Shown here: positions 54,912-64,000 of the stretch, piece by piece
Layout of the letters: each line of letters begins with the position of its first letter
Position numbering within the stretch: position 1 is the stretch's first letter
Assembly: GCF_023015885.1 (NCBI RefSeq)
Contig: NZ_JALKBE010000001.1
Span: 186,001 to 250,000 of the forward strand
DNA from: Aliiroseovarius sp. S1123
GTDB lineage: Bacteria > Pseudomonadota > Alphaproteobacteria > Rhodobacterales > Rhodobacteraceae
Reading direction: 5' to 3'
DNA: 64,000 nucleotides
Program-made: the position numbers and the translations under genes
Notes under the pieces: generated by a model
Database searches by the model: none
What the model was told of the DNA's origin: nothing
The model's input: the letters and a program-made list of their open reading frames with translations, nothing else

Positions 54912-55790
54912 TCAGAAAGGTGGTTTTACATCCATTGCCAGCTCTGGCGGCATCGCCAGACGCATGTCGTCTGGCAGGTCGAGGATCTGGACGTTCAGTG
55001 TACGGTCAATCAGCGTCGCCAGCGCCAAGTCTCCGTCCGCATATCGGCAGGCCATCACCAAGCGGTGATACGAGATTGGTGTCGGTGTATCTTCTGGCCC
55101 ATAGGGCATGTGGGTATGAATATGATCAAGTCTGACGCTGCGTGTACTGGCCACATCGTGGAAGGATTGCGTCAGTAGATAGCTGTAGCCTTTGTCGGTG
55201 GGCAGATTGACTGCGCTACGGCCAACAGCGGATCTGTATTTTTCCCACCCAAACCAGGTTGCGAAGGACGATTTCTCTCCGACTTCAGTACAAATCCAAT
55301 CTCCGTTCTGCTGGTTGTATCTGAACACCATCAAATATGGACGCAAGTTGGCGAAACTTGGGCTTTCCAGCTCGCCTTCGGACTGGGCCCAGCAGTGAAA
55401 TCCGAACTTCAAAAGTTCAGATGAATTGTCCCAAAGTGCAGTCAGCGGATGCTGTTGCAGGAAGTAGGGGATCTTCCCCTCCTGCAGGGCTAGGTAGTGC
55501 AGGCCGAGAACGTGCCTGCTTTCGCTGTTCAACCACGCTTCACCGCGCGCCAGTAGTTCCTCAGCCTCTTTAAGGGCGTTCTCTCCGGTCTGGGTCAGCT
55601 TGTACTGCCGGTTGTCGAACGAGAACAGCGGATTGCCCATGTATTCTTCGAGATGCGCGATGTGCCGGCGGACCGTTTGACGCGTGCTTCCAAGGTTCTT
55701 GACCGTCTTGGACAGGTTCAAAGTTTGCGCCAATGAGGCGAAAGACCTCAGCATCTCGTAGAGCAGTGCAGGTGCATCGCGATGGGTCAT
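54912..55790 (-). CDS. LysR-type HTH protein with atypical C-terminal domain
   Basis: This 292-residue protein has an N-terminal LysR-like winged HTH (FASLAQTLNLSKTVKNLGST, RQTVRRHIAHLEEYMGNPLF, then YKLTQTGENALKEAEELL). The remaining 200 residues do not show the periplasmic-binding-protein-like domain of LysR regulators. Instead they have PYLMVFRYNQQNGDWICTEV and YHRLVMACRYADGDLALATL, which could be a PAS-like or novel sensing domain. Start 55790 follows GGGAGCAGAG. It is divergent from the HTH gene at 56023, and about 130 bases upstream of the GNAT-like gene, on the same strand. Confidence 0.72.
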   Translation of the reverse strand: MTHRDAPALLYEMLRSFASLAQTLNLSKTVKNLGSTRQTVRRHIAHLEEYMGNPLFSFDNRQYKLTQTGENALKEAEELLARGEAWLNSESRHVLGLHYLALQEGKIPYFLQQHPLTALWDNSSELLKFGFHCWAQSEGELESPSFANLRPYLMVFRYNQQNGDWICTEVGEKSSFATWFGWEKYRSAVGRSAVNLPTDKGYSYLLTQSFHDVASTRSVRLDHIHTHMPYGPEDTPTPISYHRLVMACRYADGDLALATLIDRTLNVQILDLPDDMRLAMPPELAMDVKPPF

Positions 55791-55900
55791 CTCTGCTCCC
55801 TTGGCTGTAAACGCATTGTGCACGCAGGTGAAACACTTCACCCTGCCTGCCAAATGGATGATCGCAAAGCCCTTATAAAAAAAGGCCCTAACTGGGCTTG

Positions 55901-55938
55901 GTAACATAAATCATCCATCATGCAATCAAAAATGTTAC
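55901..55938. promoter_or_regulatory. Widely spaced GTAACAT/ATGTTAC dyad in divergent promoter region
   Basis: GTAACAT (55901-55907) and ATGTTAC (55932-55938) are exact inverted copies 24 bases apart, between the LysR-like gene and the divergent HTH gene. They may be binding sites for one of the two regulators. Confidence 0.3.
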
Positions 55939-56022
55939 ATGAATGTTTATCCCTCACCAATTGGGTTTCATATCGTTTGGTGCCATTCTCCCTTAGCGGG
56001 AAACAATTATGTGGTGAAAAAT

Positions 56023-56385
56023 ATGGTACATCCGGTAGATGTTCATGTGGGAAAGAAAATTCGCGAAGTGCGCCTGCTGCGGGGCATGACGCAAGTTAAC
56101 GTAGCTGAGAAACTGGGCCTGTCGTTCCAGCAGCTGCAAAAGTACGAAACCGGCTATAACCGGGTATCGGCCAGCAAGATGTTCGAGATCGCTCAGCTTC
56201 TTGATGTTGAACCAGCTTACTTCTTCGAAGGACTGCCGCGTGCGGGTGTCCCTGAGCGCGCAGCACTGGATGAGCGGACCGCCAAGGCGGCTCAGGCTCT
56301 GTCCTCGATTACGGATGAAAAGATCCGTGCGCAGATCCAGTCGATGATTCACGAACTTGCCGGGCGCCAATCTTTAAGCGCCTGA
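56023..56385 (+). CDS. XRE-family HTH regulator, PraR-like
   Basis: This 120-residue protein has an N-terminal cro/C1-type HTH (VHVGKKIREVRLLRGMTQVN, then VAEKLGLSFQQLQKYETGYN and RVSASKMFEIAQLLDVEP) and a short C-terminal tail (about 80-120). The VDVHVGKKIR start and FQQLQKYE helix match PraR/PhrR-type regulators of alphaproteobacteria. Start 56023 is chosen because the upstream residues do not fit the family. A terminator follows. Confidence 0.85.
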   Translation: MVHPVDVHVGKKIREVRLLRGMTQVNVAEKLGLSFQQLQKYETGYNRVSASKMFEIAQLLDVEPAYFFEGLPRAGVPERAALDERTAKAAQALSSITDEKIRAQIQSMIHELAGRQSLSA

Positions 56386-56425
56386 ACCCACACCGTCCTT
56401 TGAGGGGAAGGATGAACTGGGGAAA

Positions 56426-56458
56426 AGGGGATGCGCCATGCGCGTCCCCTTACTTTTT
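56426..56458 (+). terminator. Terminator of the PraR-like gene
   Basis: GGGGATGCGC (56427-56436) pairs with GCGCGTCCCC (56440-56449) around CAT, with one G-U pair, followed by TTACTTTTT. Confidence 0.85.
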
Positions 56459-56550
56459 GGCACACGCTAGATTTGACGCGTGCGCGAAGCACGCATGAGC
56501 AGACGCATCAAGCGTTGCGTCTATCCAACAATTTTGGGATCTGGTCCATT

Positions 56551-56625
56551 TGGAGCGGGCGAGGCGATTCGAACGCCCGACCCTAACCTTGGCAAGGTTA
56601 TGCTCTACCCCTGAGCTACGCCCGC
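56551..56625 (-). tRNA. tRNA-Gly (GCC), copy 1
   Basis: The minus strand gives acceptor GCGGGCG/CGCCCGC, D arm GCTC-AGGGGTA-GAGC, anticodon loop TTGCCAA (anticodon GCC) and T arm GGGCG-TTCGAAT-CGCCT (with a wobble pair), ending TCCA. Length 75 bases with CCA encoded. It is identical to copy 2. Confidence 0.96.
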
Positions 56626-56668
56626 TTCCTATGGCAGTGTCTGGTGGGTGACCAGACTGGGTTCCGAT

Positions 56669-56743
56669 TGGAGCGGGCGAGGCGATTCGAACGCCCGACC
56701 CTAACCTTGGCAAGGTTATGCTCTACCCCTGAGCTACGCCCGC
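56669..56743 (-). tRNA. tRNA-Gly (GCC), copy 2
   Basis: This 75-base gene is identical in sequence to copy 1 and lies 43 bases upstream of it on the same strand, so the two are probably co-transcribed and processed. Anticodon GCC, CCA encoded. Confidence 0.96.
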
Positions 56744-56789
56744 TTCCTTCGGTGAGGCGTGGAATAAGAAATACGGGCGCGGGCTGCAA

Positions 56790-56820
56790 GGGGAAAAGCA
56801 CGATTTCCCCGGTTTTTTTT
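56790..56820 (+). terminator. Terminator-like hairpin with no obvious plus-strand gene
   Basis: GGGGAAA (56790-56796) pairs with TTTCCCC (56804-56810), then GG and eight T on the plus strand. Upstream lie only the minus-strand tRNA genes, so it may end read-through or antisense transcription. Confidence 0.6.
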
Positions 56821-56952
56821 GACTGTGGACTGGGATCAGCCGAGGGGCATCTCAGCACACACAAAGAATTGACCTAAAAATCGCCTGATTCTTACTTATA
56901 TTAGAATTGTGAATGAGTGTGGGGCTCAGAATCATCCAGGGGAGGGTGGGTT

Positions 56953-57246
56953 TTGGAATTAAGTGCTTGCAACTATCAAAAAGTGGTCACCGAGCGTGAG
57001 CGCCATGAAGCGCTGTCGCTGAAACAGTGTGAATGCTGTGGTGTGACGTCTGTAGAACTTGCTGCCCGTGGCGAAAGCCTTGAGGTGTGTGGAGACGAAT
57101 ATATGGCCCGATTGGGGGGCGGTGGGCGCGTCCTGACGCCCGTCGCCTTGTGCCCAACCTGTCACGAGGCCAATCACCGGGACGCGCACAACCATCACAA
57201 TCATTGCCAGATCAAGGCACGGCAAAGTCGCGAAAGTGCATTCTAG
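56953..57246 (+). CDS. Small CxxC zinc-ribbon / HNH-like protein
   Basis: This 97-residue protein starts at TTG 56953 after GGGGAGGGTGG. It contains CECCG and LCPTCHEANHRD, two Cys pairs that could bind zinc, followed by a His-rich tail (HNHHNH). The second part resembles the CPxCHxxxH end of HNH nucleases, but the first catalytic His of HNH is not evident. Function unknown. An alternative GTG start at 56917 exists. A terminator follows. Confidence 0.6.
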   Translation: MELSACNYQKVVTERERHEALSLKQCECCGVTSVELAARGESLEVCGDEYMARLGGGGRVLTPVALCPTCHEANHRDAHNHHNHCQIKARQSRESAF

Positions 57247-57284
57247 GCGGATGCTAGGTTTTAGGGCGCTGAGCCACGGAACGA

Positions 57285-57313
57285 AAAACGGCCGCCCGAT
57301 GGGCGGCCGTTTT
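57285..57313. terminator. Bidirectional terminator before pyc 3' end
   Basis: AAAACGGCCGCCC (57285-57297) pairs perfectly with GGGCGGCCGTTTT (57301-57313) around GAT, serving the converging HNH-like gene and pyc. Confidence 0.9.
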
Positions 57314-57333
57314 CATATTCTTAATGGTGTCTG

Positions 57334-60300
57334 CTATTCCAGCTCGATCAGCAGGTCTTTCGCGTCGATCTGACCGCCTGCCTGAACGTGCAGGGCGGTG
57401 ACCACTGCGTCGCGTTCGGCGTGGATGCCAGTTTCCATTTTCATGGCCTCGATGGTCAGAAGCAGATCGCCTTCTTTCACCTGCTGCCCTGAAGCCACGG
57501 CGACCGAGGCGACGACGCCCGGCATCGGGGCACCTATGTGGTTGTGATTGCCATCCTCGGCCTTCGGGCGGGCCTGGGTCGACGACTTCACCAGACGGTT
57601 CGGCACGCGGATTGTGCGCGGCTGTCCGTTCAGTTCGAAGAAGACCTTCACTTCGCCGTTCTCGTCGGTTTCACCCAAAGCTTGCAGGCGGATTTCCAGC
57701 GTTTTGCCCGGATCAATCTCGACCGAGACCTCTTCCCCGGGCTCCATGCCGTAGAAGAAGGTCTTGGTCGGCAGGGTGCGCACCGGGCCGTACTGGCGGT
57801 GGCGGCCCATGTAGTCCAGGAAGACCTTGGGATACATCAAGTAGCCGTTCAGATCCTCGTCATCGACTTTGAAGCCTTCCAGCTCTTTCGACAGCTCGGC
57901 GCGTTTGGCCTCAAGGTCGACTGGTTCCAGATGCTTGCCGGGGCGTTCCACATTTGGTTTCTCGTCCTTCAGCACCTTCTTGATGATGCCTTCGGGGAAG
58001 CCACCGGGCGGTTGGCCCAGATTGCCGCGCATCATGTCGACCACCGAATCCGGGAAGGCCACGTCGGTTTTGGGATCTTCGACTTCGTCACGGGTCAGGC
58101 CCTGGCTGACCATCATCAGCGCCATGTCGCCCACAACCTTTGACGACGGCGTTACCTTCACGATGTCGCCAAACATCTGGTTCACGTCGGCATAGCTTTG
58201 CGCCACGTCCGGCCATTTTTCTTCCAGTCCAAGCGAACGCGCCTGCGCCTTCAGGTTGGTGAACTGCCCGCCGGGCATTTCGTGCAGGTAAACCTCGGAA
58301 GCAGGCGCTTCGAGCCCACTCTCAAAGGCAGCATACTGGTGGCGCACGCCTTCCCAATAGTTCGAGATCTCGCGGATCGCACCAATGTCCAGACCCGTGT
58401 CGCGATCGGTATTGCGAAGCGCCTCGACCACCGAGCCCAAACAGGCTTGCGATGTCCCACCCGAGAACGCGTCCATGGCCGCATCAACAGCATCCACACC
58501 CGCATCGGACGCGGCCAGAATGGTCGCACCTGCAATGCCCGAGGTGTCGTGCGTATGGAAATGGATTGGCAGCCCGACCTCTTCCTTCAGCGCTTTGATC
58601 AGTACGCGTGCAGCAGCGGGTTTCAGCAGTCCGGCCATGTCTTTCAGGCCCAGAACGTGGGCGCCAGCGGCCTCGAGTTCCTTGGCCATGCCGACGTAGT
58701 ATTTCAGGTCATATTTCGAACGATCCGGGTTCAGGATGTCGCCGGTATAGCAGACTGTGCCTTCGCAGACCTTGCCCGCGTCGACGACAGCGTCCATCGC
58801 GACACGCATGTTTTCCACCCAGTTGAGCGAATCGAACACGCGGAACACATCAACGCCGGAAACCGCCGCCTGACGCACGAACTCTTGCACCACATTATCC
58901 GGATAGTTGGTGTAGCCCACCCCGTTCGAGGCCCGCAGCAGCATTTGCGTCATCACATTTGGCAACGCGTTGCGCAGGTCACGCAGGCGCTGCCACGGGC
59001 ATTCCTGCAAGAAGCGGTACGCCACATCGAAGGTTGCACCGCCCCAGCATTCAACACTGAACAGGCTGGGCAGGTTCGCCGCATAGGCGGGCGCCACCTT
59101 GATCATATCGATGGAGCGCATCCGGGTTGCCAAAAGCGACTGGTGCCCGTCCCGCATCGTGGTGTCGGTGATCAGAAGATGCTTCTGCGCCTTCATCCAA
59201 TCTGCGACGGCCTGCGGGCCTTCGGCCTCAAGCAGGGTGCGGGTGCCAGCAGCCGGATCTGCGCGCAGGGCAGGGGGCCTTGGTGTTTTCAGATCTGCGT
59301 GCGGGGCGGGGCGATCAGCCGTTTCCGGATGCCCGTTCACAGTGATATCCGCGATGTAGGTCAGAACCTTGGTGCCCCGGTCACGACGTTTCGAGAACTT
59401 GAACAGCTCGGGCGTCTCGTCGATGAACTTGGTGGTGTACTGATTGTTCAGGAAGGTCGGGTGCTTTAGCAGGTTCTCGACGAACGCAATGTTGGTCGAC
59501 ACACCACGGACACGGAACTCGCGCAGGGCGCGGTCCATACGGGCAATCGCCTTCTCAGGCGTTTGGGCCCAGGCCGTCACCTTGGTCAGCAGCGAATCGT
59601 AGTAGCGTGTGATGACGCCGCCCGCGTAAGCTGTGCCGCCATCCAGACGGATGCCCATACCGGTGGCCGAGCGATAGGCCGTGATGCGGCCGTAATCCGG
59701 GATGAAGTTGTTCTGCGGGTCTTCCGTGGTCACGCGGGTCTGCAACGCGTGGCCGTTCAGGCGGATGTCGTACTGGCTGGCCTTACCGGTGGCCTCGGCC
59801 AGCGACTTGCCCTCGGCAATCAGGATCTGCGCCTGCACGATGTCGATGCCGGTGACTTCCTCGGTGACGGTGTGCTCGACCTGCACGCGGGGGTTTACCT
59901 CGATGAAGTAGAACTTGCCTGATTCCATATCCATCAGAAACTCGACCGTGCCCGCGCATTCATAGTTCACGTGGTTACAGATCTTGCGGCCAAGTTCGCA
60001 GAGTTCCTCGCGCTGGGCTTCCGACAGATACGGTGCGGGCGCGCGTTCAACAACTTTTTGATTGCGGCGCTGGACCGAGCAATCACGTTCGTAAAGGTGA
60101 TAGATGTTGCCGTGGCTGTCGCCCAGGATCTGCACCTCGACGTGACGGGCGCGGGTGATCATCTTTTCCAGATAGCCTTCGCCGTTGCCAAAGGCCGCTT
60201 CGGCTTCGCGGCGGCCTTCCAAGACTTTCTCTTCAACTTCGTCTTCACTGAAGATCGGGCGCATACCGCGCCCACCGCCGCCCCACGAGGCTTTCAGCAT

Positions 60301-60774
60301 CAAGGGATACCCGACCTCTGCGGCCTCTTTCTTGATCGCAGCCATGTCATCGCCCAACACCTCAGTCGCGGGAATGACGGGCACGCCCGCTTCAATGGCA
60401 ACCTTGCGGGCCGAGGCCTTGTCGCCAAGTGCGCGCATGGTTTCGGCCTTGGGGCCGATGAAGGTAATGCCGTTGGCAGCACAGGCGTCCACGAAATCCG
60501 GGTTCTCGGACAGAAGGCCATAACCGGGGTGGATCGCGTCCGCGCCGCATTCTTTGGCAACCCGGATGATCTCGTCAATCGACAGGTAGGCGGCCACAGG
60601 GCCCATGCCTTCGCCGATCCGGTAGGCCTCGTCCGCTTTGAAACGGTGCAGACCCAGCTTGTCTTCTTCGGCATAGACCGCAACGGTCTTCTTGCCCATC
60701 TCGTTGGCCGCCCGCATCACGCGGATTGCAATCTCGCCGCGGTTAGCGATCAGGATTTTCTGAAAGTCGCGCAT
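57334..60774 (-). CDS. pyc: Pyruvate carboxylase
   Basis: This 1146-residue single-chain enzyme carboxylates pyruvate to oxaloacetate. Residues 1-460 are biotin carboxylase (FQKILIANRGEIAIRVMRAA, LMLKASWGGGGRGMRP, FIEVNPRVQVEHTVTEE). About 530-820 is the carboxyltransferase barrel (DTTMRDGHQSLLATRMRSID, VECWGGATFDVAYRFL, GLPIHFHTHDTSGIAGAT). The end is the biotin carrier domain with EAMKMET. Start 60774 (MRDFQKILIANRGE) is clear; the 41-residue extension is non-coding. Two palindromes lie upstream near 60865-60897. Confidence 0.97.
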   Translation of the reverse strand: MRDFQKILIANRGEIAIRVMRAANEMGKKTVAVYAEEDKLGLHRFKADEAYRIGEGMGPVAAYLSIDEIIRVAKECGADAIHPGYGLLSENPDFVDACAANGITFIGPKAETMRALGDKASARKVAIEAGVPVIPATEVLGDDMAAIKKEAAEVGYPLMLKASWGGGGRGMRPIFSEDEVEEKVLEGRREAEAAFGNGEGYLEKMITRARHVEVQILGDSHGNIYHLYERDCSVQRRNQKVVERAPAPYLSEAQREELCELGRKICNHVNYECAGTVEFLMDMESGKFYFIEVNPRVQVEHTVTEEVTGIDIVQAQILIAEGKSLAEATGKASQYDIRLNGHALQTRVTTEDPQNNFIPDYGRITAYRSATGMGIRLDGGTAYAGGVITRYYDSLLTKVTAWAQTPEKAIARMDRALREFRVRGVSTNIAFVENLLKHPTFLNNQYTTKFIDETPELFKFSKRRDRGTKVLTYIADITVNGHPETADRPAPHADLKTPRPPALRADPAAGTRTLLEAEGPQAVADWMKAQKHLLITDTTMRDGHQSLLATRMRSIDMIKVAPAYAANLPSLFSVECWGGATFDVAYRFLQECPWQRLRDLRNALPNVMTQMLLRASNGVGYTNYPDNVVQEFVRQAAVSGVDVFRVFDSLNWVENMRVAMDAVVDAGKVCEGTVCYTGDILNPDRSKYDLKYYVGMAKELEAAGAHVLGLKDMAGLLKPAAARVLIKALKEEVGLPIHFHTHDTSGIAGATILAASDAGVDAVDAAMDAFSGGTSQACLGSVVEALRNTDRDTGLDIGAIREISNYWEGVRHQYAAFESGLEAPASEVYLHEMPGGQFTNLKAQARSLGLEEKWPDVAQSYADVNQMFGDIVKVTPSSKVVGDMALMMVSQGLTRDEVEDPKTDVAFPDSVVDMMRGNLGQPPGGFPEGIIKKVLKDEKPNVERPGKHLEPVDLEAKRAELSKELEGFKVDDEDLNGYLMYPKVFLDYMGRHRQYGPVRTLPTKTFFYGMEPGEEVSVEIDPGKTLEIRLQALGETDENGEVKVFFELNGQPRTIRVPNRLVKSSTQARPKAEDGNHNHIGAPMPGVVASVAVASGQQVKEGDLLLTIEAMKMETGIHAERDAVVTALHVQAGGQIDAKDLLIELE

Positions 60775-60864
60775 CAGTGTTCCCCTTGTCCCGTACGTGG
60801 AATTGCAGGAGTCGTAGGGCGTGCCGCATTGCAGCGCAATAGTTTTTGTAACGATTGGGTAAGG

Positions 60865-60897
60865 TTTAGCGCTAAATTGGTAAAATAATATTACCAA
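60865..60897. promoter_or_regulatory. Two adjacent palindromes upstream of pyc
   Basis: TTTAGCGCTAAA (60865-60876) is a perfect 12-bp palindrome. Directly next to it TTGGTAA (60877-60883) and TTACCAA (60891-60897) form a perfect dyad with an AT-rich 7-base spacer. They lie 91-123 bases upstream of the pyc start, in a likely promoter region. Confidence 0.5.
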
Positions 60898-60910
60898 AGG
60901 TCACAATTAG

Positions 60911-62092
60911 CTACGAAGACTTCGTAAGAAGCCCACCTGCTTGGCGTGTGATGCGCCCTTCCAGCTCAAGATTTACCAGCTCGGGCAAAATCTGTTGCGA
61001 GCCCAGACCGTGTGACTGGCCAATGTCCCGGATCAACTGATCCTCGGCCAACGGGCACGATCCCAGTCTGGACAGGATCTGACCGTGTAGTTTGGCGGTT
61101 TCCGCCAATGTCCTTTTGTCACGAGTTCCGGACTGTTCTGCGGTAGCGGAAGCGTCATTTGCGTGCGATTTCGCGTCAGACGGCGTGACAGTTGTTGCGG
61201 GGCCGATGGCCTCAATGACGTCTGCCGCGTTGCGGACCAATGCCGCGCCATCGCGGATTAGCATGTTACAGCCATAGGCGCGGGCATCGAACGGGTGCCC
61301 CGGAACCGCTAATACATCCCGCCCCTGATCCAGCGCGTTGCGTGCGGTCAGTAGCGACCCGGATTTCGCGGCGGCCTCGACCACCACTACAGCGCGTGCC
61401 AGTCCCGAGATCAGCCTGTTGCGGCGCGGAAAGTGCCGCGCTTGTGGCGTCACACCGGGTGGCATTTCCGAGATACGTAGCCCGTCGTGGGCGATATCTT
61501 CGGCCAGATCGGTGTTTTCTTTCGGATAGATCACGTCCACGCCGCCTGCCATGACCGCGATGGTTTTGCCAGATTTCAGCGCCGCTTCGTGGGCCACCGT
61601 GTCGATTCCGCGCGCGAGGCCCGAAATGACGGTGAACCCAGCCTCGCCCAATTCCGTTGCCAGTTTGCGGGCCATGCGCGTCCCGATCGATGATGCATTG
61701 CGCGCACCAATCAGCGCGACGACGGGGCTGTGCAACAGGGCCTCGTCGCCCATCGCCCAGAAAAATGGGGGCGGGTCTGATATCTCGGATAACAGCGCTG
61801 GATAGGCATCGCTGCCCCAGCAGATCATCTTAGCGCCCGCCATTTGTGCCCGGCGATATTCGTCTTCGGCCACTTTTTCAGGGCAGGGGGCATAGTCCTT
61901 CACACCCGCGGCCTTTGCGACCTCGGGCAGCGCGTCCAGAGCGGCCTCGGCCGAGCCATGTTCGCCCAGAAGCCTGAAAAAGGTCGACACCCCGACGCGA
62001 CGCGAACGCAAAAGACGGATCCACGAGACGGCCTCATCCTCTGTCCTGGGTGAGGGAATGGGGTGAAGAGGTTGGAAAAGGTCCTTGGTCAT
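60911..62092 (-). CDS. dprA: DNA-processing protein DprA
   Basis: This 393-residue protein loads RecA onto incoming single-stranded DNA during natural transformation. The Rossmann-like core is intact: VALIGARNASSIGTRMARKL, ISGLARGIDTVAHEAAL, IAVMAGGVDVIYPKEN, HFPRRNRLISGLARAVVVVE and GSLLTARNALDQGRDVLAVP. A linker rich in Ala and Ser (about 300-330) leads to a C-terminal winged helix. Start 62092 (MTKDLFQPLHP) is preferred to 62122. Confidence 0.95.
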   Translation of the reverse strand: MTKDLFQPLHPIPSPRTEDEAVSWIRLLRSRRVGVSTFFRLLGEHGSAEAALDALPEVAKAAGVKDYAPCPEKVAEDEYRRAQMAGAKMICWGSDAYPALLSEISDPPPFFWAMGDEALLHSPVVALIGARNASSIGTRMARKLATELGEAGFTVISGLARGIDTVAHEAALKSGKTIAVMAGGVDVIYPKENTDLAEDIAHDGLRISEMPPGVTPQARHFPRRNRLISGLARAVVVVEAAAKSGSLLTARNALDQGRDVLAVPGHPFDARAYGCNMLIRDGAALVRNAADVIEAIGPATTVTPSDAKSHANDASATAEQSGTRDKRTLAETAKLHGQILSRLGSCPLAEDQLIRDIGQSHGLGSQQILPELVNLELEGRITRQAGGLLTKSS

Positions 62093-62141
62093 GCGTGATT
62101 CCGTCTTTTGCCGGATCAGCATGCAGGGAAATTGGTTAACG

Positions 62142-62177
62142 GCGGGTGAATCGCCTTAGAATAAGGTGTCCACCCGC
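62142..62177. other. Two-part stem-loop between tldD and dprA
   Basis: GCGGGTG/CACCCGC (outer, 62142-62148 and 62171-62177) enclose CCTTA/TAAGG (62154-62158 and 62162-62166). It lies just downstream of the tldD stop and may end or stabilise that message; no U-run is seen. Confidence 0.4.
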
Positions 62178-62199
62178 GTTTAGTCTGGGAAAAGGCCAG

Positions 62200-63624
<1,425 letters not shown>

Positions 63625-63829
63625 GAGGGGCCTTTAGTTTGCGCTAAACGCGACGTTGTTCGTTAACTTGCGAAGGTTTTTCCTTGTTCCCAGCTTTCTA
63701 ATATGGTTTCACACCAATGAGAAACAAGGGATTCCCGTGCCCGTGCGCGGGAGAGGCATGAGCGCGCTGCAGCCTGAACCGGAAATCACCGGTGCCGGGC
63801 CGCGCCGCACAGGGAAGAGAAAGACGATT

Positions 63830-64000
63830 ATGATGCGTTTCAGCAGCCTTTTCGCCACTGCAACAGCAATGATGACGGCGGGTGTCGCCACAGCTCAGGA
63901 AAATCTTGAGGTGATCGGTAAACCGGTACAAGGCGGCACAGGCTTCCAGCCAGCCGTGACCAGCGTTGCCGAAGCGGCCCAAGGGCTTGATGCAATGATC
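63830..64000 (+). CDS. coxB: Cytochrome c oxidase subunit II, N-terminal part
   Basis: The first 57 codons of an exported protein are present; it runs off the right edge. After a signal peptide (MMRFSSLFATATAMMTAGVA, cleavage at TAQ) comes ENLEVIGKPVQGGTGFQPAV, matching the mature N-terminus of alphaproteobacterial CoxB, the copper-A subunit of aa3 oxidase. An in-frame ATG at 63758 with GGGAGAGG just before it would add 24 charged residues ahead of the signal peptide; I prefer 63830. Confidence 0.82.
   Translation, partial: MMRFSSLFATATAMMTAGVATAQENLEVIGKPVQGGTGFQPAVTSVAEAAQGLDAMI

Noticed and set aside
56551-56743. Direct repeat of about 75 bases taken as a mobile or CRISPR repeat
   Set aside because: Each copy folds as tRNA-Gly(GCC) with encoded CCA. 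There are only two units, with a non-spacer-like gap.

Overview
This window looks like chromosomal DNA of a marine Roseobacter-group alphaproteobacterium (Rhodobacterales). The basis is a GC-rich, codon-biased sequence, tightly packed operons joined by ATGA overlaps, and gene sets typical of that group: a MaeB malic enzyme fused to a phosphotransacetylase-like domain, single-chain pyruvate carboxylase, large DmdC-like acyl-CoA dehydrogenase, his genes in hisB-hisH-hisA-hisF-hisE order, and potFGHI next to puuA and puuB-like genes. I see no phage, insertion sequence, CRISPR array, rRNA operon or replication origin. Every gap between genes is shorter than 300 bases.

Layout, left to right. 1-2.8 kb: start of prpE (propionyl-CoA synthetase) and maeB. 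3-6.3 kb: nucleoside and base salvage operon cdd-deoB-add-upp. 6.3-10 kb: a membrane-anchored, apparently inactive M48-peptidase-like protein, an acyl-CoA ligase and an EamA transporter. 10.1-17.1 kb: a fatty-acid/acyl-CoA degradation operon (merR-acd-gst-fadA-fadJ) behind a LiuR-like operator, plus a second MerR gene. 17.2-26.7 kb: a metal exporter behind a Fur/Mur/Irr-like palindrome, two thioesterases with a MATE pump, arsC-pyrD-DUF952, a periplasmic 5'-nucleotidase, a flavodoxin and an amidase. 26.7-28.3 kb: malonyl-CoA synthetase.

28.4-38.8 kb: a polyamine locus. PotFGHI-type uptake, a gamma-glutamylputrescine synthetase-like enzyme and a PuuB-like oxidase form one operon. It is divergent from a GntR regulator, a putrescine aminotransferase and a second PuuB-like oxidase. 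38.8-41.4 kb: modABC molybdate uptake. 41.4-46.2 kb: homoprotocatechuate meta-cleavage genes (hpaH, hpaG, hpaD, hpaE) with divergent hpaR. 46.2-49.9 kb: pabB, tRNA-Tyr, rlmB, a YHS protein, a small-RNA candidate and a CoA-binding protein. 49.9-53.9 kb: histidine biosynthesis, interrupted by a small membrane protein gene and by a DUF2147 gene on the opposite strand. 54-57.3 kb: a GNAT-like protein, an atypical LysR-type regulator, a PraR-like HTH regulator, two identical tRNA-Gly genes and a CxxC/HNH-like protein. 57.3-64 kb: pyc, dprA, tldD and the start of coxB.

Functionally the window combines central C3/C4 anaplerosis (prpE, maeB, pyc), scavenging of nucleosides, polyamines and aromatics, and core biosynthesis. 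The less ordinary items are an intergenic repeat family (three copies, each abutting the 3' end of a minus-strand gene), several uncatalogued operators, a leaderless hpaR, the degenerate M48-like protein, a small-RNA candidate, the small membrane gene inside the his operon, and the GNAT-like/LysR-like pair. I found no clear multi-gene defence or biosynthetic system of a new type.
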